64,000 nt of DNA, taken from positions 37,165,237 through 37,229,236 of the forward strand of contig NC_016133.3 in the NCBI RefSeq assembly GCF_000005505.3, given 5' to 3'. The notes under the pieces are model-generated. The model ran no database searches. It saw only the letters and a list, made by a program, of their open reading frames with translations, and was not told the origin of the DNA. The translations under genes and the position numbers were made by a program. Each line of letters opens with the position of its first letter. The first letter of the stretch is position 1. Shown here one piece after another: positions 1 through 11,538 of the stretch. Source of the stretch: Brachypodium distachyon (Eukaryota; Streptophyta; Magnoliopsida; Poales; Poaceae).

Positions 1-1393
1 TAAAATAGTCCAATAGGAAATGGAAGGTTTTTGTTTTGGGGTTTAAGCTGGTAAGGGTGAATAATCTGTACTGGAGTAGAAGAAATTGGGGTCTTCTTGC
101 AACACGTCAAAGTGAAATTGTGGTTGTGGCCTGTGGGTGACGGGTTGTCTAGGCCGTATGAGCTAACAAGGTCAGCGCAAAACTCAAATATAGCGTAATA
201 TCCTTTCGATGCTACGAATTAAAAAATAAATTGCATATTTAAAGAGAATTTTGTATTACCGTCTGTTATCTTAGATTAATTAATTCACGTTTGGTTTGTC
301 CCAACGTTTTATGTGAAATCAATAAATAACGTTGTTCAATCGTTCCAATGTTTTACGTGAAATCGATAGATAAGGTAGTTTAAATTTGACTGGTCACCAC
401 TACAAATTGAGTTTTTTAATAGAAATAAAACTTGAATAAAGATAACCTAAAGGCTAGGAAGTGCGGCTGCACTTTTTCGTTGAAGTGAGCGCACGCTCCT
501 GCGAACCGAGCGATCGAGCCGAAGCCATCGAACCGCCCGACGTAGCCCTGACCAGGTGGTTCCATTCCCTCCCCCCCGTAGGCGTGGGCCCCACCCCCCG
601 AGACACAAGTTTGAATCTCGGGGGACGAGCCATTTCTCTCCTCCCATTCTTCTCTGCCTCGCCCACGGAAATCTCGCTCTTCTCTCCTCCCATTCTTCGC
701 GATTTCGCGTCCAGCAACCGCCGCGCGACCGGGGCGGAAGCGAGGGAGAGAGAGAGGGTTCTGCGGTGGGCACTCCTCCCGTCTGTTGCCGGGGATTCCA
801 TGGCGCATCGGGGGCCTGCGAGTTCGTGGGGGAGGCGGCGACAGACTAAACCTAGCCGGCGACGAGCGCCACAAGGGGGGGGGGGCGCTTCAACGGCGAC
901 CCGAGCGAGCGAGGTGTGACCCCCTACTTCCCCTTCCGTCTACCCATATGGCATTCTCACGGGCATTATCTGACCCCCCAAAATGGCGACGGGTTTGAAG
1001 GTAGGTGCCGGATGTTTTGTGTGTGTTAGGCCGCCGTAGTGCCCGTGTAGTTCTCCCCCCATAGTTGTCCTCGTTCATCGCCTCCCTGCGCCATCCCGTT
1101 GTTATCCCTTAGCCCCAGGAAGAGATGAGCTGTTGCGGGGGTTTGGGGGCGCTTGCATGCAGCGGGATTTGCGGATTTTGTCCGTTTTGTTGAGATGAGA
1201 TGGGTTGGTTTTGCATGAAGCGGCTTCGAATTGAGTTGGGGTGATTAGGTTGATGATTTTGCAGGAAGATCATTAGGGCTTCGAATTGATTTTAGGTTGA
1301 TTAGGTTGATTTTGCAGGGTTTTTCGAATCGATTAGGTTGTTTTTTGCAAAAGGCTTCGAAATTGATTAGGTTGACTTGGCGGCTTCGAATAT
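1..1393. other. Left flank and GC-rich block, no assignable gene
   Basis: Positions 1-415 are AT-rich with a short imperfect duplication (about 295-390) built on a CAACGTTTTATGTGAAATC-like core. About 440-1000 is strongly GC-rich, with a GAGA run near 748 and a possible tiny ATG-containing exon at 983-1000 followed by GTAGGT. Reading frames here are open on both strands simply because of GC content, and no protein family is recognisable. It may be the 5' leader or outer end of the MULE to its right; that is inference. Confidence 0.4.
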
Positions 1394-2180
1394 GGTTGCT
1401 CAGATGGATCGTGAGGGTTGCCTAGTTTTGTGGGTTAGTTGTAAAGTTTTATATGGGTTGCAAAATACCCAATCCTAAGATGCTATATATGGTTGCTCAG
1501 ATGGAACATAGAGTTGCCTAGTTTTGTAGGTTAGTTGCAAAATAGTTCTGTATGGGTTGCAAAATACCCAATCCTAAGATGCTATAGATGGTTGCTCAGA
1601 TGGAACATATAGTTGCCTAGTTCTGTGGGTTAGTTGCAAACAGTTCTGTATGGGTTGCAAGAATACCCAGTCCTAAGATGATATACATAGTTGCTCAGAT
1701 GGATCATAGGGGGGTTGCCTAGTTTTGTGGGTTAGTTGCAAATTTGTTCTGTATGGGTTGCAAGAATAACCCAGCGCTAAGATGATATACATAGTTGCTC
1801 AGATGAATCATGGGGGGTTGCCTAGTTTCGTGGGTTAGTTGCAAACAGTTCTATATGGGTTGCAAGAACACCCAGTCCTAAGATGATATACATAGTTGCT
1901 CAGATGGATCATGTGGAGTTGCCTAGTTTTGTGGGTTAGTTGCAAAACAGTTATATATGTGTTGCAAAATAGTAGAGTTTGCTATATGGTTGCTCAAATG
2001 GACCATAGAGTTGCCTAGTAGTTTGTGGGGGTAGTTGCAAAAATAGTTCTGCATGGGTTGCAAAATAGTGCTAAGATGCTATATATGGTTGCTCAGATTG
2101 AACATAGAGTTGCAAAATAACTCTGTATGGGTTGCCTAGTTTTGTGGGTTAGTTGCAAAATATCAGAGTTGCTATATGGT
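1394..2180 (+). repeat. Eight imperfect tandem repeats of about 98 bp (MULE subterminal repeats)
   Basis: The core GGTTGCTCAGATGG (or AGTTGCTCAG) recurs near 1394, 1491, 1590, 1689, 1793, 1893, 1988 and 2087, so the period is about 95-104 bp. Each unit also carries a second motif near TTGCCTAGTTTTGTGGGTTAG and a third near TATGGGTTGCAA. The hexamer AGTTGC dominates here, while its complement GCAACT dominates about 7.3-8.5 kb. That inverted bias suggests subterminal repeats of a DNA transposon. I infer that these belong to the element carrying the FAR1-type transposase. Confidence 0.75.
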
Positions 2181-2336
2181 TTCTTTTTTTTCATTTGACA
2201 TGTGAATCACATATTCATCCTGCTTATTTTTTTTTCAACGACAAGGATTTGTTTTGCACTGGGTCCGGGGGGCTGGGGGGGGGGGGTTGATAGTTTATGT
2301 ATGTTCTAACGTGTTATTGTGTTTTTCCAACAACCA

Positions 2337-5268
2337 ATGGCTTCCGGTGACGACAACACGGGTACCGTTGGCGAAGATGATGGCGGAGGCAGCCGCACTC
2401 AACCAGCTGTTGAGACTGCACAGGTACAGCCTGCACAACTTAACTTCTATACTAGTAGCATCATGTCATTTTTTCTTGATCTAGCAACTTTTTTTTTTGT
2501 GTTTTTTGAGCCAGCAACTTTAATGCTAGGATTAGTAAGCCTTAGATTGTTTTTCATTTTCAGCACTGCAAGCACTAAACCAACATTTTTGTCATTGTGC
2601 TATTTCCTTTTTTTTCAACCTTTTTCTAAGCCCCTTTTATAAACCCTTTTTCTAAAGCGAAACAGGTAGTTTTCCCTTGATGATCATTTTGGGTTTTTCT
2701 ATAGGTTCAAGCTTCCAGGGATGATAGCATCCTAGCATTTTTTTTTCCTGGCAATCCCATCTGCAAATGCTAATTCTCTCATTTTTATTTGTCTTTTTTT
2801 ACAGCCCACAGCTCCCGGGGACGATAATATGGACACCGCCGGTGAAGTTGATGCCGGAGGAAGCAAACTGCCTGTTGAGACAACACGTGCTCATGCTCGA
2901 AATCCGGTAAGCGCAGGTAGCAATTTCCACAAGTGTATACGCAAAACATTTCTTTTGCTGCAAACCCAGGAACCGACCTTTTTTTTTACTAGAGTCCTAA
3001 ATTACCTAAATTAATGTCATCTTTTTCAGGCAAAAGGACGTAGATTCTATAAACGGGCTGCAAAGCGCACAAAGCCACCCGGTGGACCAGAGGAAGGTCA
3101 AGAACAAGATCTGCAAGTTGAAGAACAAGCTGCACAAGTTGAAGAAGGAGCCGCGCAAGAGATTGCAAGAAAAGGGAAGGGACCCAGAGCTAGAGCTCCT
3201 GACCCTAAGAATGTAAGAACTGAAAAACAACCTAAGACCACTATTTTTTCTCTATTTTTCCATTTTTTTAATGCTTCCACTGAGTCTTTTTTTTTGCAAC
3301 TACAGATATGCAATGTTCAATAGTAAATAGAGCTGATGATTTCTTATGCAAACCACAAGTCTACCCCCTAGCAACTAATCAATCTAGATATAGCAACTCT
3401 TTTCTTAGCACTAGCAATTTTCTGCTTTTTTTACTTGGGGGAACATGCATGAGCTACCAACTAATATACCAGAAATAGCAAACCAATCAAACAAGAGATA
3501 ACAACATTTGATAGTAGCACTGGCAACTTTTATTTTACTTAATTTTTCATAGCAGGAACACGCAACTAATATTAGTTGCCTAGCAACTAGCCAACTAGCC
3601 CTAGCTACTACTGCACTAGATATAGCAACCTTTTTTGTTAGCACTAGTGTCGCACCCGTGGCACCCGGGGTACCACCTTTGCTCAACGCGTGGGTCGCCT
3701 CACTTGCTTCCTGCAAGGACGGCACCCTGGGCAGCGCGGTGCGAGTTGCCCGGGAAGGCACCAGCCCGGCAGGAGCCTGGGAAGGGGGTTGCCGTGGACC
3801 AGGACTAGCCGGGCTGCGGGGGTTACCTCGGAAGACAGCGTGAAGATCCTCGTCAGGACGCCCCCAGGGAAGCCCACTTGCCGGGGAGAGTGTTCCCTGG
3901 CGCAGGCGTTTACAACAGGGCCGATGCCCAGCAAGCAGAGTACCGACGCCACGTGGCTGCCCTGCAGGCTCCTTTTGTGCAGGGCTGGTCAGAGCGTGGA
4001 GTGTGGCACAAGCCGAGCATTAAATGCTCCGACAGGGAGGAGGTTACCCGTCTAGTCAACCTACAGTGAGTAGCTTGCAGTGAGTAGCCTGCAGTGAATC
4101 TAGGGCACGTGTGGCCCTAGCTACAGTGCGTCTCACCGTGCATGCATGCCAGCGCAGCGAAGGCAGCTGCCTTGGGCCTCTGTTCGACGGGTGTCCTAGG
4201 GCGCCCCCCCATGCAGACTGTGGCACCTGTGGTATCCCCTTGAGTATAAAAGGAGGACCCGCGCCACCGGTCAAGGGGTTCCGATTTCCGAAGGTTAGAC
4301 TCGAGCGTAGATTGCAATCCCAAGAGATTTAGTCCAGAAGTAGCAAGTAGCCACTTAGCAGAAAGGGAAGAGAGCGCTCGGGGGCTCCCCCGGCAACCTT
4401 GTAAGCGCTTGTTCATTGGCTAATAAACACTCAGAAGCAGGACGTAGGGTTTTACACCTCCGGGTGACCCAAACCTGTGTAAACCGACTTGTGCATTGCA
4501 GCGCCCGTCATTGGCCTCGCCGATGATCGCCAGAGTGATCTCCAACGCCCACTGCCAAACCAAAAAAGGGGTGCCTCGCATCCCCGGTGTCTAAGCCCCG
4601 GGCTACGACAACTAGCAACATTTCATTTTTTACTGGGGAACATGCATATCATTTTTTGTAAGAGCTAGCAACTAATAATACCAGAGATAACAACTAATCA
4701 AAGAAGAGCTAGCAACATTTTGATAGTAGGACCGACAACTTTAGGTTACTTAGAACTAGCCAACTAAAGACACTAGTTCTAGCAACTACTGCACTACAGC
4801 TGGCAACTAATAAACCAGACCTTGCAACCAACTCAATAGAGCCTTTTTTTTCCAACACAAAATGCACTTTTATGTGTTGTTTATTAGAATGTTCTAACAA
4901 CACCCATTTTTTTCTTTACGTCTCCACAGCGTGGTAGGAATCGGGCCTCGCCCTTCAGGCTTTTCAAGCTGAATGAGTTGCTCAACGACAATCAAATCAA
5001 AGTCATTGAGGATTATGGTTTTGGGGGGCTAACATACGTCCCAGCAACCATGTCTGATAAAATGACCAAGTATCTCATGTCGTGCTACCACGCCGACTCC
5101 TGCGAGATGGTATTCCCTGAGAGGGGCAAGATCGCCGTGGATGCAAACAGTGTGAAGAGGATCTGGGATCTTCCAAACAGGGGGCGGCCGGTGCCATACG
5201 TGGTAGATCAGGACGCCAACCACACCATCATTGAAATGTATGGCCTGGAGAATGCCAAATCAGCATAG
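2337..5268 (+). pseudogene. Broken transposon-associated gene (plant mobile-domain/ULP1-type N-terminal region)
   Basis: Four exons can be joined in frame: 2337-2423, 2805-2906, 3030-3212 and 4930 onward, each bounded by AG and GT. The first three encode a low-complexity acidic then basic N-terminus (starting MASGDDNTGT). The last encodes a conserved globular stretch with motifs IEDYGFGGL and VKRIWDLPNRG. This resembles the domain placed before plant mobile or ULP1-like regions in grass transposon proteins; I recall this only as a family resemblance. A TAG at 5266-5268 interrupts the frame: the same frame continues recognisably after it (LSTWVDIIKDMNG) until about 5360, where it joins antisense transposase sequence. 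A solo LTR sits in the third intron. I treat it as the decayed second gene of the MULE. Confidence 0.6.
3648..4610. mobile_element. Solo LTR of an LTR retrotransposon
   Basis: The 963-bp segment begins TGTCGCACCC and ends GGCTACGACA, giving 5'-TG...CA-3' termini with a short TGTCG/CGACA inverted end. It is flanked by perfect 5-bp duplications ACTAG at 3643-3647 and 4611-4615. Inside are a TATA box (TATAAAAG, 4245-4252) and, about 170 bp later, an AATAAA signal (4422-4427), in the order expected for U3-R-U5 on the + strand. No internal retroelement genes or second LTR are present, so it is the product of LTR-LTR recombination. The superfamily is not assignable. It lies in an intron of the broken forward MULE gene, so it inserted after the MULE. 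Confidence 0.92.
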
Positions 5269-5360
5269 CTGTCCACCTGGGTCGATATCATAAAGGACAT
5301 GAACGGGACAGCAGATGACAACATTTTTAGAGCATGGCTCATCGCAACAATCAGCGGGTT

Positions 5361-7234
5361 CTTCATGATATGCTATCGACCCAGAACAGCAACTCCACCC
5401 TCATCTGGAGTCATACTCATATCAACACACTCATTGTAGTCTTGCGACACAGCAGGCCTCCTACCCAAAAAAGAACCGAGCTTCTCTTGTGCCGTCTTCA
5501 TGATATGCCATCGACAATTGCGATGGACGGTGTTTGGGAACACGTTTGCAATCGAGGCCCTCATAGCATAGCCCTGATTAGTTATTATATTCAGGGGAGC
5601 TTACCCACCCATTGCATCCAGATATTGCTGAAACAGCCAATCAAAGCTCGAAGCCGTCTCATCCCTCATGAATCCGCAGCCCAACATGAAGGATTGCCCG
5701 TGCCGGTTGATGCCAATGAAGGGGGCAAAAGGCATGTTGTATTGGTTCGTGAGGTAGGTGGTGTCAAACGATATGCAATTGTGGTAAGACTCTTTATATG
5801 CTTTCCTCGCTATGCCATCAACCCAGAATAACAACTCCACCCTCTCGTCCTCATCCAGCTTCACATTGAAGTAGAAGGATGGGTCCTCTTTCTGCTTCGC
5901 CATGAAGTATGACACCTTTTCAGCCATGTCATCACCCTTCCTCTCAGACCTGATCTTCGAGCGGAAGTTGCTGATTGTTTTCGTGGTGTACGGCACAATA
6001 AACCCATTCCCATAGAACGTGGACATGAGCGTCATCATCTGACCTGCGGGATGGGTGGACAAGCAACAAATCAGCACAAGCAAAAAAAAATCAGTAACTT
6101 GAATTACTTAGCAAGCCATGCATTTTTCTACAGGTAGCAACTTCGTTGACCTTTTTTCAACAATTCACAAAGAACTAAATGTGTTACACATGTGTAACTC
6201 CACCGTGCTTTATTTTTTTCATGGATTCTGTGCTACCAGCCATCTAATACAATCATAAAGGAAGATGCATTTTTCCATGTCCAGTAACTACACAAAAGCA
6301 GACTACCAACTACATCACAAATTACAGCAACACATTCAGATATGTCAAGCAACCATGTGTCTTTTTTACCTGTCTCAAGATTGCAGTCGTCCAATATTCT
6401 CAGGAACGCCTCTTCTTCGGGCGATATATTCTTGTGTGATAGCAGGTATTTTGTGAGAGAGGGCTTGGTTATCAACTCATGGTTATGCTCCGCCACAAAA
6501 AAAATGACCTCCCACCTTCCATCAATTAGTTTCACCGTCATCTTCGCTTTGCATCCAGTTTGCTTGATCGACTCTCGTCTTCTTTTTTTCACCACCTTCC
6601 TAAACAGCAACGGATCTTCATTAGGCACATCCACATGTTCCTCATCACTAGAACTATCGTCGTGACGTGCCTTAGATGAGTTGCCGGTGGGATTAGATGA
6701 TTGGCCGACAGCATCGTCCATAGGTTTGGGCTTTCTAAACTTGTTGCAAACAAACTGCTACTTCTCCACCAGATTTGTGTAAGCCGACCGCCTTGATGTG
6801 TTTGATTTGATAGAAAAACCCATCACACGCGCATAAGCATTGTAATGCGCCTTGGCACCGGCCAGGGTATCAAACCGCATGCCCAGGAATGGCTCCTGTG
6901 GCTGAGAGGAGTATTCAATCTCTCGCTCAATGTTGTCAGGAGCATCACAAGCAACTCCGGTAGTGTCTTCAGCAACTCCCACACTGTCTTCAGCAACTAC
7001 ATTGGTGTGATCAGCAACTGCAGTACTGTCTCCAGCGATAGGCGCCCAGACCAAGGGTTCGTTCTCAGCAATGCGAATAGTCGCAGGAGACTCTCCCACT
7101 TCCTCATGCATAGCAACCGGGATAGCTGGGGTGCAATAGGCTGGTTCAACACATTCTCCAAAGCCATCATCTAGGTCACATGGGATTTCGTTCAAGTCCA
7201 GCATTTTTTTACCCCTTTTTTTTGCAACCTGCAT
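5361..7234 (-). pseudogene. FAR1-type Mutator transposase, decayed and truncated
   Basis: Read on the minus strand, exon 1 (7234-6371) encodes an N-terminal acidic region, then a FAR1 DNA-binding domain (motifs FLGMRFDTLAGAKAHYNAYA and, later, CKAKMTVKLIDGRW...HNHEL). A GT donor at 6370/6369 joins exon 2 (6043 down to about 5403). Exon 2 encodes the MULE transposase core (NCISFDTTYLTNQYNMPFAP, with a catalytic-type Asp in FDTTY) and then HRNCRWHIMKTAQEKLGSF. Frame breaks: TAG at 6758-6760 (in VEK-stop-QFVCNKF) and TAA at 5601-5603 (in DAMGG-stop-APLNII). The C-terminal half, including the expected SWIM zinc finger, is absent. The 3' end is scrambled at 5361-5403 and abuts the convergent forward gene. 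It is a non-functional relic of the transposase that presumably mobilised this element. Confidence 0.88.
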
Positions 7235-8520
7235 TAGGAAAGTTGCACATTTTGCCCATCAGTTCCATGTCTTGTCATAGATAAAAGGGCAGATAAAAAC
7301 AACAACAAGGCAACATTTACAGCACTAACAAAAAAAATCAAAGCAACTGTTACAGAAAAGGCAGCAACTATCCTTGCTAATCATGCAACTTTTCATACGA
7401 AATTGGTAACTTAACATGGGTATCTAACATTTCCAGCTGTGTGCTTTTTTTTACGCAGGTAGGTGCCTCGAGTATGATGATGATACAGGACAAGAATGCA
7501 CAGGGAATTGAAGTTCAAGAATCTTTTTGTCTCTTATACACAGCTAGTTTGATGTGTTACTTTTTTCTTGTATATAGACGCTATGGTCTAGTCAGAAAAA
7601 TGCCCAGAGACATATGGTGTTATGCTACTTTCTCTATCTTGTATATAGACGCTATGCTATATGGTGTGCTACAAATTAAGTGTGTGTATAGACCTACCTA
7701 TAATTATCTACCAACTTCCTCATAGTTTGTTCCTAAGTTTGTTTTTCTTCATGTGCTATGCAGTTCATGGTAAATAGCAGATGCCCTACTTTCACTTTCA
7801 TGTGCCTAGAATAGTGGGTTTCATGATATATGGCATCTGCAAAAAATGTCATGATATATGGTTGTACACATTTTTTGTCCCCTTTTTTTTGCAACTTTTA
7901 ATTGTGATGCAACAACTTGTCATTTGTGGAGTAGCAACTTCTCCACTCTAGAGTAAACAATTTTTTTTTCCTTTTTAATGTGCTATGCAGTTCATGGTAA
8001 ATAGTAGATGCCATACTTCTTTTTTCATGTTCCCAGAATAGTGGGGGTTCATGATATATGGCATCTTGCAAAAAAATGTCATGGCACTTGTGTTGCTATC
8101 TAGTTTGCACACATTTTCCCTCCTTTTCTCTTGCAACTTTTAAATGTGACGCAGCAACTTGCCATTTATGGAGTAGCAACTTCTCCACTATAGGGGGGTA
8201 GCCTCCCTTGCAACTTCTTAATAGAGCTTGCAACATGACGCTTTTTTTTGCACTCTGATGCCTTTTCACGCAACTTTGTTGAAGAACACAACAACTTAGC
8301 ACAGTACAATATGACTGGGAACTATCAACGTTAAGAGCGGCAACTTTCTTAGTAAACCAAAAAATTGAGCCCAAAATAGAGCTAGCTAGTATCTCTTTTC
8401 TCGGGGGGGGGGGGGGGGACTTGATTTTTTTCTCATCCAAACAACTAACCAGAACGGAGGTTTGCAACTCACAAGATCGGACATGCAATTTCCTGCAACT
8501 TTACAACTTGTAGGGCACAA
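7235..8520. repeat. Right subterminal region of the MULE, GCAACT-rich
   Basis: This AT-rich stretch has many GCAACT/GCAACTT motifs and two diverged copies of a segment centred on TGCTATGCAGTTCATGGTAAATAG (near 7758 and 7980), each followed by CATGATATATGGCATC. The repeat of that block gives a period of about 220 bp. A run of 18 G's lies near 8405. No coding region is supported. Motif orientation is opposite to the left repeats at 1394-2180, which fits the opposite end of the same transposon. I could not find a convincing terminal inverted repeat or target duplication. Confidence 0.55.
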
Positions 8521-8934
8521 AACGGACTGAAAACGCAAGCAAGAGGGGGAGAACAGGAAGCGCGCTGCTTTGGTTAGGAGGGAGGAAGGAATGCACCTTT
8601 TTTTTAGCCCTTTTTGCGGCAGTTTTCTGCTGGTTTTAAGCGTTGCAGGGGGTGGTCGTCATTGCCAACGCTAGGCCAGATCCAGCGTTGCTTTCGTAGG
8701 GAAGAAGAAAGAACCCACGAGGGCAAGAGAAGCAAGGGTGTGGGTGGAACGCGGGCGTGGTGGGGCCAGCTAGCCACGTGAAGGGTGGTAGGTGGCGCGG
8801 GGACGCGCGAAAAAGGGGGGCGCGGTCCCGTGCGGGGCGCCGAGACCAGGTGGGGGCCGGTCGGGATGGACCAAGTGATTCCTTTCCTTTTCTGGCCACG
8901 CGGGATGGGGGGCGGGTCCGCACCTAACTTATAT

Positions 8935-8970
8935 GGCCGTTGGCTGGCTTGGCCTAACCAGCCAACGGCC
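8935..8970. promoter_or_regulatory. Perfect 13-bp inverted repeat in the CITRX promoter
   Basis: GGCCGTTGGCTGG (8935-8947) is followed after a 10-base loop by its exact complement CCAGCCAACGGCC (8958-8970). It lies about 195 bp before the CITRX ATG, at the edge of a GC-rich block. It could be a protein-binding palindrome, a hairpin, or the footprint of a small element. Function is unknown. Confidence 0.5.
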
Positions 8971-9163
8971 GCCCACTAGTAGCGCCCTAAAGATAAATCA
9001 GCCTCTCAGAAAAATTATAATTATCCAAGCAGGTGAAAGGAAAAAAAAAGTCAGAGTTCGGAGTTGAGACTTGAGACTAGAAATACAGCGAGCGAGAGCC
9101 GACAGGATAGGATTTATCTCGCTCTCTTGGCTCATCCCCAGCTCTCTCTCTCTCTCTCTGGCC

Positions 9164-10706
9164 ATGGCCGCGGCCGTCTCCTTCCTGGCTTCCGCCGCCC
9201 CTTCCCTTCCCCTAAGGTTCCGCCTCCCCACAGCCGCGAGCACCCTCAGCCTCTCCATTTGGGGCTCCCCCGCGCCCAATGGCACCTCTTGCAGCTTCAG
9301 AAGCATCAGGAGCCGCAGGCCAACCGTTCGACGGAACGCCGCTGAGACCTACGTCCCAGGCTCCGGCAAGTATGTCGCACCGGACTACCTCGTGGTACGC
9401 CTTCTTCTTGATAATTCCTTCCTGATGCTTTGTTTTTAGTCTAGTCTGAGTGGGGCTCTGCTCATCGATTTGCAGAAGAAGGTGACGGCCAAGGAGTTGG
9501 AGGAGCTCGTGAGGGGGGTGAGGAAGGTGCCACTCATTGTGGATTTCTATGCTACCTGGTGCGGACCATGCGTTCTCATGGCGCAGGATATCGAGATGGT
9601 ATACCCTTGTTAATTTTCACCCTCTTCAGTTATGTATACATTGCTATGCGCTTGCTGGTCGGATTGGCCAAGACACAACATCGGTCGCCAATGCGAGGTT
9701 CGTTTACTCTCGAAACATTGGGACATCAGAAATGGCAATTAGTGGAGAAGGGAACTGCTATGCTTCTCTCGCTATCGACACTGCTGAGTATGCAATGTGT
9801 GAAGCTTCTGCAGAAATTTTAGAACCGCAATTGGCTGAGTCTAACTTGTACCTGTCTGGGCATGATCATATGATGGTATGAGACTGTCCATGCCATGTGG
9901 AGGTAGTCTAATATGTTGGTGAAGAAGACGTTTATTACAAAGAGTTCAAACTATTTAGAATCCAATCTGAAATCAACTGAAAATAAAATGTTCTGTTACA
10001 AATTTCCACTTTTACAAACAAATCTAAGATTCCTGATTTTCAGTAAAATATAGGAATCTTGCCTGAAGCATGTAGCTGGTAGTGTTGTAGTGGTCCTTGT
10101 ATGTTCTCAAATCGTGAGATCATCTACATTCTTTAATAACCTTTCCTGCAGCTCAATGTCCTTGATAGTCATGTTGAACTGCATAATTCCTGTATTACTT
10201 GTTTTATTGATGAGATTGTAATGTAATATGTTCAGCAATAAGATTTCAGTCACATCTATATCAAACAGAGGCAGAGCATCCAAGATATTCATTTGGATTT
10301 TTAGTCAGTTTCGTTCAGTACCATGCACTTGCCATTATCTTCTTATTGTGCCTTGTTACTTGCACTAAATTTACTGCTGTACTGTAAACTTATTTCAACA
10401 TTCCTTTTTTTTGTCAGCTTGCGGTTGAATATGAGGACAATGCCATGTTTGTTAAGGTGGACACAGATGATGAATATGAATTTGCACGAGATATGCAGGT
10501 AACAGCATCCTAGCACATATTGAGCCAAGCAAGCTATTATTCCTCTCTGCTCCATTTTCTGAACAGTCAAGCGTTGCTGAAACATACAGGTAAGAGGACT
10601 TCCGACGCTGTATTTCTTCAGTCCAGATCAAAGCAAGGACGCCATTAGGACCGAGGGGCTGATTCCTATCGAAATGATGAGAAACATAATTGATAACGAG
10701 TTGTAA
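9164..10706 (+). CDS. CITRX: Plastid thioredoxin-like protein CITRX / thioredoxin z
   Basis: Four exons (9164-9394, 9476-9598, 10418-10498, 10590-10706) with GT-AG introns give 183 residues. Residues 1 to about 70 form a Ser/Ala/Arg-rich chloroplast transit peptide. The thioredoxin fold follows, with active site WCGPC at residues 105-109 and the diagnostic VKVDTDDEYEFARDMQ and RGLPTLYFFSPD segments. The length matches known CITRX proteins. In the family, TRX z is a thiol oxidoreductase and an essential subunit of the plastid-encoded RNA polymerase complex, working with fructokinase-like partners in the chloroplast nucleoid. The ATG follows a (CT)n tract at 9142-9160, common in grass 5' leaders. 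Intron 2 is the longest (about 820 bp). All splice phases are consistent and no disabling change is seen. Confidence 0.96.
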
Positions 10707-10964
10707 TTTGATGTGTAGGCCCATAGGCACATAGTGTCTTTAGCAGCTAAAATTTTGGGTCGTGCCTTGTAGTGTTAAGGATTTAGGTACAGGCTGCCGA
10801 GTTCTGGTGGATTGGATGGAGCTTTGTGTTTCTCCAGCGTGTGAGATCTGCATGAGTAGGCTGTAGCATAAGGTTTCGTACTTGAGACTAACAACTAATT
10901 TTAGTAATTCTATTGTAGTACCTTCTCTTGTTCTTCATCCTAGTTGAAATCCTTAATAGATCAA

Positions 10965-11042
10965 CCTCTGTTATAAATTATAAGACGTTTTGGCACGCTA
11001 AAACAGCCCGCCAAAACGTCTTATAGTATGGAAAAGATTGAG
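10965..11042. mobile_element. Degenerate Stowaway-like MITE
   Basis: Downstream of CITRX, ATAAGACGTTTTGGC (10980-10994) pairs with GCCAAAACGTCTTAT (11010-11024), extending outward into weak CCTCTGT...GGAAAAGATTG ends. Stowaway elements with this interior are common in pooid grasses. The remaining sequence to 11538 holds the CITRX 3' side and the 3' side of the next gene, with a TA-rich microsatellite-like stretch at 11340-11360. Confidence 0.6.
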
Positions 11043-11538
11043 CAGTAGTTAATTCGGTATGCAATGGATCTTTGGATGCTTTATTAGAGTAAAAGTACTC
11101 CGTATTTCTGCGTTCTTACATCTGACCTTTTTTCAGGTGGTCAGATTGACCATGCATTTACTTGCTTAGCTGAATTGAATTGAATGTAACAAAACTTTGG
11201 AGTTAATAGTTAGGCACTTCCGTATCTAGGGAATCTCATTGCAAATGAAATACCCACATGTATTTAAAACATAATATCATTTTTTTTAAACTAATAATGT
11301 CAAATTATCAAGCAAAGGCATGCATATGTTGATATACACACATACATATATATATACTCCACTATATTCCACTGCGCCGATCGAGCAAATTACAGACGAT
11401 ACGAACACTCCGTACAGGGAGCACAGTGCTGTACGAATACCGCGAGGCAAACAACCAAAGATACATAAATGCATATACGCACGTACGGATACGGACGGGA
11501 ACAAGCTAGCAGCTAGCGCCCAACAAGTGTACTGGGGA

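Noticed and set aside
416..998. Four overlapping frames in the GC-rich left block
   Set aside because: Open on both strands by composition; Pro/Arg-rich and with no known motif.
1394..2180. Regularly spaced repeats that might suggest a CRISPR array
   Set aside because: The repeats are degenerate along the whole unit, without conserved short repeats and unique spacers, and the DNA is plant nuclear with a transposon next to it.
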